From DATFDN01 sp963756545 (GTDB taxonomy: Bacteria; Pseudomonadota; Alphaproteobacteria; Acetobacterales; Acetobacteraceae): a stretch of 64,000 bases of DNA. Below the pieces are notes generated by a model. It was not told the origin of the DNA and did no database searches. It saw nothing but the letters and a program-made list of their open reading frames with translations. Made by a program: the position numbers and the translations under genes. Shown here one piece after another: positions 26,867 through 34,935 of this stretch. Within the stretch, counting starts at the first letter, position 1. Every line of letters begins with the position of its first letter. The stretch spans positions 248,001 through 312,000 of the forward strand of contig CAVWNY010000008.1 of NCBI GenBank assembly GCA_963756545.1, written 5' to 3'.

Positions 26867-29026
26867 ATGTCCGTCGCCTTGCTCGCGCCGGGGCGCGCGA
26901 TGTTCCGCGCCCCGCGCCATCCCGTGCTGTGGCGCCCGCTTCGCGCCGCACCCACGCCGACCGGCCCCGGTGGTGGGGGTGGTGATTTGGGGAGCGCGCC
27001 GAATGCCATTCCGGGCCTCTCCGGCTGGTGGGATGCCTCGACGTTCGCCAACATGGCGGACACGAACGGCGTGCCGCTCGCCGGGTGGAACCTGCCGGCC
27101 GCCAGCATCGCCGACCTGTCGGGCAATCACCGTTCGGCGACGCCATACCACTATGTCGTCTCCGGGACTAACACGCCGGTCGCCACGCCGCGCCTGTCGG
27201 GCCTGCTCGGTGGCTGCGGCTACGACCTCCGCAGCGGCCCCTACTACCCGACCCTGGACGATGATCTCGGGTTCCAGATCCCGAACGTGCCGATGGGCGC
27301 CGACGCGGCCTGGACCCGGTTCTTCGTATGGTCGCGGCCGAACTGGAAGCAGAACCCCTATGCGAGCGACGGCACGCCGAACGCGCTGCTCTACAGCGGC
27401 GGCACGCCGGTTGTCGCCGTCGAGGGATCGGCCGGCGCCGGCAAGCTGATCCTGTTCCCCGACGCGGCCTCGGCGGTGCTGTCCTCGGCGATGACGCGGC
27501 GGCACACCCATGCGGTGATGATCCGCAACACGCCGGGCGCGGGTGTGGACGTGTGGCTCGACGGCGCACTGGCCGCAACCGGCATCGCCAACCCGATCGC
27601 CGGGGATGGCCTAGCGACGCTACTGCTCCTGCATTCCGCCAACGACTTCACCGCGGCCGGTGGGCAATGCTGGTTCCACGAGGCGGCGGCGTGGGAGCGC
27701 GCGCTAACCAGCTCGGAGATCGCCGGGCTCGGCGGCTATGCGACCCGCTGGGCGCTCGGGCCGCGCAAGGGCGTCTCGCTGCTGTTCAACGGGCAATCGA
27801 ACGCCGCCTACTATACCGGCGCGGACGGCGCCGGCCTCGTGCTGGCGCAGGGCGTGGCGTGGTATCTCGGGGCGCTGGCCTGGAACCAGGTAACGGGCGT
27901 GCAGAACAGCGGCGGTCCGGGGACCATCGTGCCGGGCATCGGCATCTACGACTATCCGGGCACCGGGCCGGCCTCGGGCGTCGTCTATGCCTCCTCGTTC
28001 CTGGTGGACCCGCATGACGGCTCCGACCCCTCCACCTGGGCGCTCGGCCGCATGGGCCAGAACGTGCAGGGCTTCCTCGCCGGGCTCTCGGCCGAGGACG
28101 CCGCCGACGTCGGCGCGCTCGTGCTGCTGTGGTCGGAGACCGACAGCTACCGCTCTTATGCCGGCGAGAAGGCGATGTTCACCGCCGCGGCGAAGCGGTG
28201 GCTCGCCGCGTTGCGCGGCATGGTGCCGGGCGCGACGGCTGCGAACATGCCGGCGATCTGGTGGAACGCCATCCCGTTCGGCAACACCGACGGCGTGCAG
28301 ATGCACCGCGAGGTGGTGGCCGCGCTGGCGGCCGATCCCGGCGAGCTGGTGGTGATCGGCAATCCGATGACCGCCGACAGCAACAGCCGGGGCGCGTCCT
28401 GGAATCCCACGACGGGCATCCAGACCGGCGGCGACAACCAGCACCGCGACGGCGGCGACAACCTGATCTTCGCGCGCCGGGCGGCGCCGGTCGTCGCCCG
28501 CGCCCTGCTGGCGCAAGGCCGGCAGGACAGCATGGCCGCGATCCCTGCCGGCCTGCCCGCCATCGGCGGCCCAAAGGTGATCCATGCCTGGCGGGAGAGC
28601 TCCACCAGCGTCGTCCTGACCGTCCAGCACGACGCCGGCAATGACCTTCGCGTGCCGCTCCAGGCGGCGAACGGGGCGGGGTTCCTGGTGATGGACGGCG
28701 GCTCGGTGGCGGCGCGCGGCGTGCTGGTGCCGGCGATTGCGTGCGCGCGGGTGGATGCGACGCACCTGCGGGTGACGCTCGCGCAGGCGCTGGTGAATGC
28801 CAGCGCGGCGTGCCTGCTGTTCTACCCCTACGGCTCGTTCAGCCCGAGCGGGGCGCCGAGCTACCGCAGCGACATGGGCCGGGGCAACGCCGTCACGGAC
28901 AATTTCTCCTCCGTGGCGAAGCCGGCCGGATGGGACATCGGCGGCGATCTCGGCTCGGCGTGGAACATCGACTTTCCGCTGGCTGCGACCACGGCGCCCG
29001 TGGCACTCAGCGACATTCCCGACTGA
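26867..29026 (+). CDS. Receptor-binding protein with LamG-like and SGNH/GDSL esterase-like domains
   Basis: A 719-residue protein. Residues ~50-290 look like a LamG/concanavalin-type lectin domain (GLSGWWDASTFANMADTNGV start; CWFHEAAAWERALTSSEIAG end). Residues ~300-550 resemble a sialate O-acetylesterase/SGNH hydrolase: GQSN near 307 is block I, and QHRDGGDNLIF near 525 may provide the C-terminal catalytic His/Asp block. A ~170-residue C-terminal domain follows. It probably removes acetyl groups from, or binds, surface polysaccharide. Catalytic competence is inferred only. Confidence 0.65.
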   Translation: MSVALLAPGRAMFRAPRHPVLWRPLRAAPTPTGPGGGGGDLGSAPNAIPGLSGWWDASTFANMADTNGVPLAGWNLPAASIADLSGNHRSATPYHYVVSGTNTPVATPRLSGLLGGCGYDLRSGPYYPTLDDDLGFQIPNVPMGADAAWTRFFVWSRPNWKQNPYASDGTPNALLYSGGTPVVAVEGSAGAGKLILFPDAASAVLSSAMTRRHTHAVMIRNTPGAGVDVWLDGALAATGIANPIAGDGLATLLLLHSANDFTAAGGQCWFHEAAAWERALTSSEIAGLGGYATRWALGPRKGVSLLFNGQSNAAYYTGADGAGLVLAQGVAWYLGALAWNQVTGVQNSGGPGTIVPGIGIYDYPGTGPASGVVYASSFLVDPHDGSDPSTWALGRMGQNVQGFLAGLSAEDAADVGALVLLWSETDSYRSYAGEKAMFTAAAKRWLAALRGMVPGATAANMPAIWWNAIPFGNTDGVQMHREVVAALAADPGELVVIGNPMTADSNSRGASWNPTTGIQTGGDNQHRDGGDNLIFARRAAPVVARALLAQGRQDSMAAIPAGLPAIGGPKVIHAWRESSTSVVLTVQHDAGNDLRVPLQAANGAGFLVMDGGSVAARGVLVPAIACARVDATHLRVTLAQALVNASAACLLFYPYGSFSPSGAPSYRSDMGRGNAVTDNFSSVAKPAGWDIGGDLGSAWNIDFPLAATTAPVALSDIPD

Positions 29027-29062
29027 GAACGAATGCTGAACGGCAACCCAAGAGAGGGCGTG

Positions 29063-29332
29063 ATGGGAGACGAGCAAGCGTTCTCGCCGGGGGAGGCGAG
29101 TTGGGTCCGCCAGAAGATCGACTCCCTGACCGATGCGGCGGCGGACAACCGCGCGCGCATCACCGCGCACGAGGCCACCTGCGCCGAGCGATACGGGCAG
29201 ATCGTGGCCGCGCAAGCATCGGCGCACACGATGCTCCGATGGATCATCGGCATCATCGGCGTGCTGTTCCTGATCGAGATGGGCCGCGCCAGCATCACCG
29301 ACCTGATCCATCTCCTGCCGACACCGCATTAG
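29063..29332 (+). CDS. Coiled-coil protein with C-terminal membrane helix (XhlA-like, lysis region)
   Basis: About 90 residues from ATG 29063, chosen over ATG 29033 because GAGAGG lies 5 bp upstream. The N-terminal two thirds is a charged helix (WVRQKIDSLTDAAADNRARI) and the C-terminus has one hydrophobic segment (MLRWIIGIIGVLFLIEMG). The layout matches haemolysin XhlA-type proteins encoded next to endolysins. It is 52 bp upstream of the endolysin gene, so a holin-assisting role is plausible. Confidence 0.6.
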   Translation: MGDEQAFSPGEASWVRQKIDSLTDAAADNRARITAHEATCAERYGQIVAAQASAHTMLRWIIGIIGVLFLIEMGRASITDLIHLLPTPH

Positions 29333-29384
29333 GCGCCCCAGGCATTCCCCGAACCGAGCGGCACTGCCGCCCCAGGAGCGCGCC

Positions 29385-29924
29385 ATGAGCGTGTTCGACC
29401 AGGCATTCGCGACCGTCGTTGACACCGAGGGCGGGTATTCCGCCGACCGCAATGACCCCGGCAACTGGACCGGCGGGCAGGTCGGTGCAGGCGAGCTGCG
29501 CGGCACGAAATACGGGATCAGCGCGGCGGCATATCCCGACCTCGACATCCCGAACCTTACGCTGGATCGGGCGAAGGCGATCTACCTGACCGACTATTGG
29601 GCGCGCATCGGCGCCTCGCGGATGCCGCCGGCGCTGGCGCTGGTGGTGTTCGACTGCGCCGTGAACAGCGGGCGCGCGCGGGCCGCCGAATGGCTCCAGC
29701 AGGCCCTCGGCGGCCTGGCGGTGGACGGCGCGATCGGCCCCATGACGCTCGCCGCCGTCCAGAAGGCCGAGGCGCACGGCGCCACCAACCACGTCATCGC
29801 CGAGATGCTGGCGCTCCGCACCGTGTTCGATGCCGCGTTGCCCGGCTGGCGGGCGGACGCGCTCGGCTGGTCGCGCCGCATCTGCCGTCTTCCATTCCAG
29901 GCTCTCGCCATAACCGGCGCCTGA
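29385..29924 (+). CDS. Endolysin, glycoside hydrolase family 108
   Basis: A 179-residue GH108 muramidase-type lysin. The catalytic Glu is E15 in VVDTEGGYS, followed by NDPGNWTGG and GTKYGISAAAYPDLDI, all diagnostic for the family. Residues ~100-165 carry the family's C-terminal peptidoglycan-binding region (WLQQALGGLAVDGAIGPMTL). It degrades peptidoglycan at the end of infection. No signal peptide is seen, so export would need a holin. It is the last recognisable phage gene but one. Confidence 0.9.
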   Translation: MSVFDQAFATVVDTEGGYSADRNDPGNWTGGQVGAGELRGTKYGISAAAYPDLDIPNLTLDRAKAIYLTDYWARIGASRMPPALALVVFDCAVNSGRARAAEWLQQALGGLAVDGAIGPMTLAAVQKAEAHGATNHVIAEMLALRTVFDAALPGWRADALGWSRRICRLPFQALAITGA

Positions 29925-30009
29925 ACCTGCCCCGTTCGGCCGCCGCACGACCGGCCCGGCCGTGACCACCGCGGCTCTTTGCCGCGGAACTGCAACCCCC
30001 GAGGATCAC

Positions 30010-30327
30010 ATGACCATCACCGAGACCATCGTGGCCGAGGCGCAAAGCGTCGCGGCCCACATCCGGCATGCCGCCCTGTGGCTGATCGGCGCCATCACCG
30101 AGGCTAAGAAGGAGATCGAGACCCTGGAAGCGAGCGATCCGCTCGTTGCCACGGCGGTCACGGTTGGCACCGCATGGGCCACCGCGCAGGGCATCCCGGT
30201 GCCGGCGATCGAGGGCGCGGCTGACGCCGTGCTGGCGCTCGCGCGGTGCGTTGCCGCCGCCGCTGCGGCGCCCGCCACGCCTTCCACCAACGTTCCGGCA
30301 ATACCCCCCGCGAACCCGGCGGCCTGA
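30010..30327 (+). CDS. Small Ala-rich phage protein, unknown function
   Basis: A 105-residue protein from ATG 30010, with GAGGA at 30001-30005. It is helical and Ala-rich, with a weakly hydrophobic stretch (HIRHAALWLIGAITEA) and a Pro/Ala tail. It is the last + strand gene of the late operon; the next genes are on the minus strand and converge on it with a 33-bp gap. Lysis or packaging accessory roles are possible; nothing identifies one. Confidence 0.6.
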   Translation: MTITETIVAEAQSVAAHIRHAALWLIGAITEAKKEIETLEASDPLVATAVTVGTAWATAQGIPVPAIEGAADAVLALARCVAAAAAAPATPSTNVPAIPPANPAA

Positions 30328-30360
30328 GCACGACCAAACCGCGCGGCGCCGGTGAGTCCA

Positions 30361-32031
30361 TCACTCGTAGGTCGATGGGTCTTCCTCGGCGTCATCAGTG
30401 CGTACCTGCTGAATAGTGCGATCATCGTCGCGCAAGATCACACGCTTACGTAACTCTTTGCTAACGAGCTCCGCGCGGTTACGGATGAACGCCTCGTAGT
30501 CGTCGGACCACACGCCAAATGCGTCCAGGTCGTCGATGAGATGCGTCCTCATGGTGGCCGCAATGCTTCGGTTCTCGCTCCGAAACTCTTTCATGTACGT
30601 GGACGGCGCCCTTGCTCCAATCCGGCCCTTATTGAGATGGTCGTCAACGATGGTTATATTGAGGATGTTGTTAGCCTGGGCATCATCCATGCCACGCTTA
30701 GCGAGGTAAGATCGCGGGAAGAAATGATGATAGTTGCGACTGTTGGCTTGTTTGAGCCAGTCATTGCTAATTCTCACAGTCGCATCATCAGGGAAGGATT
30801 TAGGTTCATGATAGGCATAAAGACATAGCAACGCCTTGACAAAACTCCGATTGGTGCTGAACCAACCGTTGTCCCGGATGAAATCAGATGAAATGTCGAC
30901 CGGCCAGTCGTAAGCAGGGGCTTTCCCGGCCAAAATTCCATCAATGCGCTGAATGTCCTGGGTCAGCTTGCTCTCGACTGCAGACGAGTAGCGGGCGCCC
31001 AGCGCGCAGCGCCAAAAGAAATCCTCCAGAAGAGCCTTCTGATCGCCCTGGGGTTTGGCTTTGTGGTTGTGAAAGAAGTACGCAAACGGGACCAGGAGGG
31101 TGTTGTAGGGAAGAAGCCTAGACACCGGTATACGGTAAGTGTCTCGAAGATAATCAATCGCCCTTTCAATCGCGTCTTCTGCCATGGGCCAAGTATCGAT
31201 AAACTTGCCTCGGCCAAGGCCCAATATAGTTTGTCGCTTGCAATCTTGACCCAGTAGAATTGCGACGAGCTGGAGCATAATCATGTTTGAGACTGTATCG
31301 TAGCCGATTGGTTGTAGCCGCGCTTCTATAAAGTGATCAAATCTCGCCTTAAGGTCGAAATCACGTTCCTCATCATAGGTCTTTGCAACCATGATCTCGA
31401 AGAGGCTAAGTTCCTGTCCTCCCACGTTTATGCGTGCGAAGATTTCTGTGGCCTGATCAATTGCTGCCTCTCGGACCTCCACGATCGGGAAGTCGTAAGA
31501 GGTGATCCGGCGCCTCAAATCATCGATCCGGCTATGAAACCGCTCGGGATAAGCAGCTAACTTGGCTAGGCTCCCCGCCAACAGATCGCTGAGCCGGATG
31601 CAGGTGTTCGCGTCTATGCCTGTTAAGTCTGTCCTGATGATCGGATCAGACTCGCCCGCTTCCAGATTGACGTAGATGGCCGAGAAATTCTCTTCAGCCC
31701 CTGAGGACCGCTTTACCGTTAGGCCTTTCAGGGCCGCGAATAAGCTCGTAAGCCGCTGCTGACCGTCGAGCACGTACGCAACGCTTTCACCGTCTCGGGG
31801 CGGCGGTAGTTTTATGCCGCCGATGTCCCTCACGGTGCGCAGGCGCTCTTTGGTTATCCAGTGAATGAAGGTGCCAATAGGGTAGCCTTTGATGACGCTA
31901 TCGATGAGGGCTGCAGATCTCTGTACGGACCAGACGAAATCTCGCTGGAACTGGGGAATCTTTATCTCCCCTTTCTCAATCTCGCTCAACAGGTTGGTGT
32001 ACTTGAGATGCGTGGGGTGTGGCAGCTGCAT
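30361..32031 (-). CDS. DUF262 / DUF1524 protein (GmrSD-like nuclease)
   Basis: A ~556-residue protein. The N-terminal DUF262 domain has IKIPQFQRDFVW, then YVLDGQQRLTSL near residue 92 (ParB-like nucleotide-binding motif) and FARINVGGQELSLFEIMVAK. The C-terminal region near residues 432-480 has YHHFFPRSYLAKRG and NILNITIVDDHLNKG, a His-Asn nuclease motif of the DUF1524 type. GmrSD enzymes cut modified phage DNA. ATG 32031 follows AAAGGGGAAG; an in-frame ATG at 32085 overlaps the helicase stop (ATGA) and would add 18 residues. It is lower in GC than most neighbours and is last in the operon. Confidence 0.85.
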   Translation of the reverse strand: MQLPHPTHLKYTNLLSEIEKGEIKIPQFQRDFVWSVQRSAALIDSVIKGYPIGTFIHWITKERLRTVRDIGGIKLPPPRDGESVAYVLDGQQRLTSLFAALKGLTVKRSSGAEENFSAIYVNLEAGESDPIIRTDLTGIDANTCIRLSDLLAGSLAKLAAYPERFHSRIDDLRRRITSYDFPIVEVREAAIDQATEIFARINVGGQELSLFEIMVAKTYDEERDFDLKARFDHFIEARLQPIGYDTVSNMIMLQLVAILLGQDCKRQTILGLGRGKFIDTWPMAEDAIERAIDYLRDTYRIPVSRLLPYNTLLVPFAYFFHNHKAKPQGDQKALLEDFFWRCALGARYSSAVESKLTQDIQRIDGILAGKAPAYDWPVDISSDFIRDNGWFSTNRSFVKALLCLYAYHEPKSFPDDATVRISNDWLKQANSRNYHHFFPRSYLAKRGMDDAQANNILNITIVDDHLNKGRIGARAPSTYMKEFRSENRSIAATMRTHLIDDLDAFGVWSDDYEAFIRNRAELVSKELRKRVILRDDDRTIQQVRTDDAEEDPSTYE

Positions 32032-32081
32032 AGGCTTCCCCTTTCGTCGTTCTGCGGACCCATTCACAAGCGCGGCGGGGC

Positions 32082-34202
32082 TCATCGGCTGGTCACCGAG
32101 GCCCGTATCTGCCTTACGCTAGATACCTCCCGCTCGCCAAAGTCCCCGAGAAACTCCGAAGCGGGATCAACGCCAGTGACCAGCAACTGGTCCCGGGCCC
32201 GAGTGCAGGCGACGTACAGCAGATGCCGCTCGGTGTCATAAACCTCCTCCAGGTCCGCATCGTCGGCGACATTCTCGATGCGGTCCTGGAGCGGCAGCAC
32301 CTCATCATCGCAGGCCATTACCGCGACGGCGCGGAACTCCAGCCCCTTCGCAAGGTGCATCGTGCCGAGCGCGATGCGCCCGGCGACGCTCTCCATATTG
32401 GCGGTCAGGTCGGCTGCCTCCGCGCCGGCCGCTCTCACCGCATCCCGGGCACGCGGGATCTGCGCTGGCGATCGGACAAGCACCGCGATGTCTTGTGCCG
32501 GCACCTCGTCGCGCAGCCGCTCGCTCAGCCAGCAACCGACGGCTTCGCTCTCCGCGTCGGCATCGGGAAACACCGATACGGAGGGTGGCGGTCCGCTCAG
32601 CATTGAGATCGTGCCGCGCCTTCCTTCGGTGTTGCCGTCCACGTCGGCGACCGAGCCGGGCAGCAGTCGATCGGCGCAGGCTCTGATCTGCCCGGAGGTT
32701 CGATAGTTGATCAGCAGCGTGTGCGAGCGTCCGCGCACGTCAACGCCGAGCGACTTCCAGGAGAACGGCTGCTGGAAGATGCGCTGGCCGAGGTCGCCGG
32801 CGAAGAACAGGGCATCCGGCCGGTTCGCCCCGAGCGACGCCAGGAACCGCAGCTCGGCAACGCCGATGTCTTGCGCCTCGTCCACCACGGCGTGAGTGAA
32901 CGGGGGCGTAGCTTCCTGCATGAACGCGTCGGTGAGGCGGCCAAAGACGTCAGACCATGTCACCGCATTGCGGATCGTCAAGGCTTGCCGAACCTGGTCG
33001 AAGATCGACCACAGAACCTCGCGCTGCCGACCGCCAATGCGCGTCTTGCGGCCAAGGCGGGCGACATCGCGATAGGCATCCCACGAGCGTAGCTGCCAGG
33101 CGTCCACGACGTCGGACCACTCTCCCAGCAGGAAGTGGGGGCTGAAACCGTGGCCCTTCACTTTCGCCGCGGCATCCACCAGCAGTTCATGGATCAGGTC
33201 GGCGGACGCGATCTCAGGATTGCCGAACCGCTCGGCATACAGCGCCTGACCGATGCCGGTGATCGGACCCAGCGCGATGCGGTTGGTGATCTCCGGCTCA
33301 TTGCCGGCGAGATGCTGGAGCCGCGCCCGGAGCGCATTCGCCAGCGCGTCCGAGAACGTTGTCAGCAACACGCGGGCTGCCGGGTCGCGGCGCGCCAGGA
33401 ACACGGCGCGGTGCAGGGCAACGATCGTCTTACCGGTGCCGGCGGAGCCGGAGATGCGGGCCGGGCCGGCGTAGGATCGCTCGACGAATTGAAGCTGCGC
33501 GGGGTGCAGAAAGACCGTCCATTTCTCCCACGGATAATCCAGCGCGCGGGCGAGCTCTTCCGAATTCGCGACCACGCGGAAACGCCGTTTTGCATCGGGA
33601 TGGGCGAACGGATCTACGTTGGTGGGATGTTGTGCGGGTAGCGGCGGCGTTGTGCCGGTGGCGAGGTTCAGCAGCGCCTCGGCCGCTTCCTGCGGCAGAT
33701 GCGGGGTCAGGTCGAGCAGCGTGTCTTCCGTCGCCGCTCGCACATCCGCCAGCCACTCGGCTGGCACGCCGTACGCAAGCAGCGTCTCATCCGGCACGCC
33801 GTCAAACAGGCGCGGTGCAAATGCGGCAGCGGGGTTGGCGGGCAAGGAAACCGGCGCCGCCGTTTCCTCCACCCGCTCTCGCACTTCGATAAGCTGCGCG
33901 GCGCCGGTCTGCGGATGGCGCTCGATTTTCCGCCGCTCTGCCCAAGCATAGGCGTCATCGTGATGGCCGACATACGCGAGAAGAAGGCTGGTGCCGGTGC
34001 GATGCACAATCAGTCGGATGTCGTCGTTGACGCGCACAGACCAGAAACTCGAGTCCTTGGCGCGGTCCAGCTTATGCAGCCGCAGCCCGGGGTTCGCGGC
34101 GTTGATCTGCAAATCGAAAGCGGTGGTCTTCACCGCCTTCTGCTCATGTCCGGTGAGGCGTGCGAGGCTGCCGGTGAAGGTGTCAGCGATGAGGAATTCC
34201 AT
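32082..34202 (-). CDS. RelE/ParE-like domain fused to UvrD/Rep-type helicase
   Basis: A 706-residue protein. Residues 1-~95 resemble a RelE/ParE-fold domain (HEQKAVKTTAFDLQINAANP, DSSFWSVRVNDDIRLIVHRT, YVGHHDDAYAWAERR). The remainder is an SF1 helicase: Walker A GSAGTGKT near 250, VVDEAQD near 438, NYRTS, GTMHLAKGLEFRAVAV and LLYVACTRARDQLL near 660. It is 30 bp downstream of the HNH gene and overlaps the DUF262 gene. Such fusions occur in defence islands; here the toxin-like fold may be a nucleic-acid binding or cutting module. Confidence 0.85.
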   Translation of the reverse strand: MEFLIADTFTGSLARLTGHEQKAVKTTAFDLQINAANPGLRLHKLDRAKDSSFWSVRVNDDIRLIVHRTGTSLLLAYVGHHDDAYAWAERRKIERHPQTGAAQLIEVRERVEETAAPVSLPANPAAAFAPRLFDGVPDETLLAYGVPAEWLADVRAATEDTLLDLTPHLPQEAAEALLNLATGTTPPLPAQHPTNVDPFAHPDAKRRFRVVANSEELARALDYPWEKWTVFLHPAQLQFVERSYAGPARISGSAGTGKTIVALHRAVFLARRDPAARVLLTTFSDALANALRARLQHLAGNEPEITNRIALGPITGIGQALYAERFGNPEIASADLIHELLVDAAAKVKGHGFSPHFLLGEWSDVVDAWQLRSWDAYRDVARLGRKTRIGGRQREVLWSIFDQVRQALTIRNAVTWSDVFGRLTDAFMQEATPPFTHAVVDEAQDIGVAELRFLASLGANRPDALFFAGDLGQRIFQQPFSWKSLGVDVRGRSHTLLINYRTSGQIRACADRLLPGSVADVDGNTEGRRGTISMLSGPPPSVSVFPDADAESEAVGCWLSERLRDEVPAQDIAVLVRSPAQIPRARDAVRAAGAEAADLTANMESVAGRIALGTMHLAKGLEFRAVAVMACDDEVLPLQDRIENVADDADLEEVYDTERHLLYVACTRARDQLLVTGVDPASEFLGDFGEREVSSVRQIRASVTSR

Positions 34203-34232
34203 TGGACCAGAACGATCGAAGGCTCCAGGGCG

Positions 34233-34910
34233 TCACGTCCGAGGCACGTTGTCCCGCAATACCTGCTTAAGCTCCTCGATCGAAAGCTGTCGTTCTCCGA
34301 AATGGATCATGGCATGGCAGTTTGGACACACGGGTCTCAGATCCTTGATCGGATCAATCTCATATTCACTTCCAATCGACGAAATCGGCGTCAGGTGATG
34401 GACATGAATGAATCCAGCACCGCGAGGTCCATACGCTTCTTCAAAGTCGAACGCGCATGCGCAGCACCGGATGCCATAGTGCTCGATGCATTTCTGCCGC
34501 GCTTGAGAATTGCGCTCGTAGCGATTTACTGTGACTGATGTCTTTGCACCTTCAGGGTAGTGCGGGTCATCAGGAATCTCATCGGGATACCGCGTCCCGC
34601 CTACGCGGCGGCGGTCGAGGGTCCAGTAGCGAATAACTGAGGAACCCCACCCGGCAGGAGCCGACCGATAGTCTAGCTTGTCGAGAGTTTCCCGTTCCGT
34701 CCAATAATTCAGAATATGCGCAATGCGTGAGTACGCGCTGTAGTAGGTGCCGGCCCCTCGCCCGCCTGCACCGTATTCATCGACAATTTCGTCCCAAACT
34801 CGTGGAAGCAACTTTTCCACTTCGCGGCTGAACTCAAGAGTTGAGAACGCCCGAAAACCGAAGCTGGCGAGCACAGTATTGAACTCTTGTTCCGTTAATC
34901 CTGCAGGCAT
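34233..34910 (-). CDS. HNH endonuclease
   Basis: A 225-residue protein. The C-terminal half has the HNH nuclease core: CCACAF near 148 (first zinc pair), GFIHVHHLTPISS near 165 with catalytic His, then DLRPVCPNCHAMIHFGERQ near 190 (second zinc pair plus HNH Asn/His). The N-terminal half is a helical specificity region with no motif. It is similar to McrA-type restriction nucleases. Starting 25 bp after Mod and ending 30 bp before the helicase, it is embedded in the operon. Confidence 0.85.
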   Translation of the reverse strand: MPAGLTEQEFNTVLASFGFRAFSTLEFSREVEKLLPRVWDEIVDEYGAGGRGAGTYYSAYSRIAHILNYWTERETLDKLDYRSAPAGWGSSVIRYWTLDRRRVGGTRYPDEIPDDPHYPEGAKTSVTVNRYERNSQARQKCIEHYGIRCCACAFDFEEAYGPRGAGFIHVHHLTPISSIGSEYEIDPIKDLRPVCPNCHAMIHFGERQLSIEELKQVLRDNVPRT

Positions 34911-34935
34911 GGCTAAGGTTTCCTTAGGTACCGGA

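Noticed and set aside
33135..33641. Plus-strand ORFs across the defence operon (for example 33135-33641, 37012-38838)
   Set aside because: They lie antisense to helicase, Mod and Res genes with clear motifs and have shadow-type composition.
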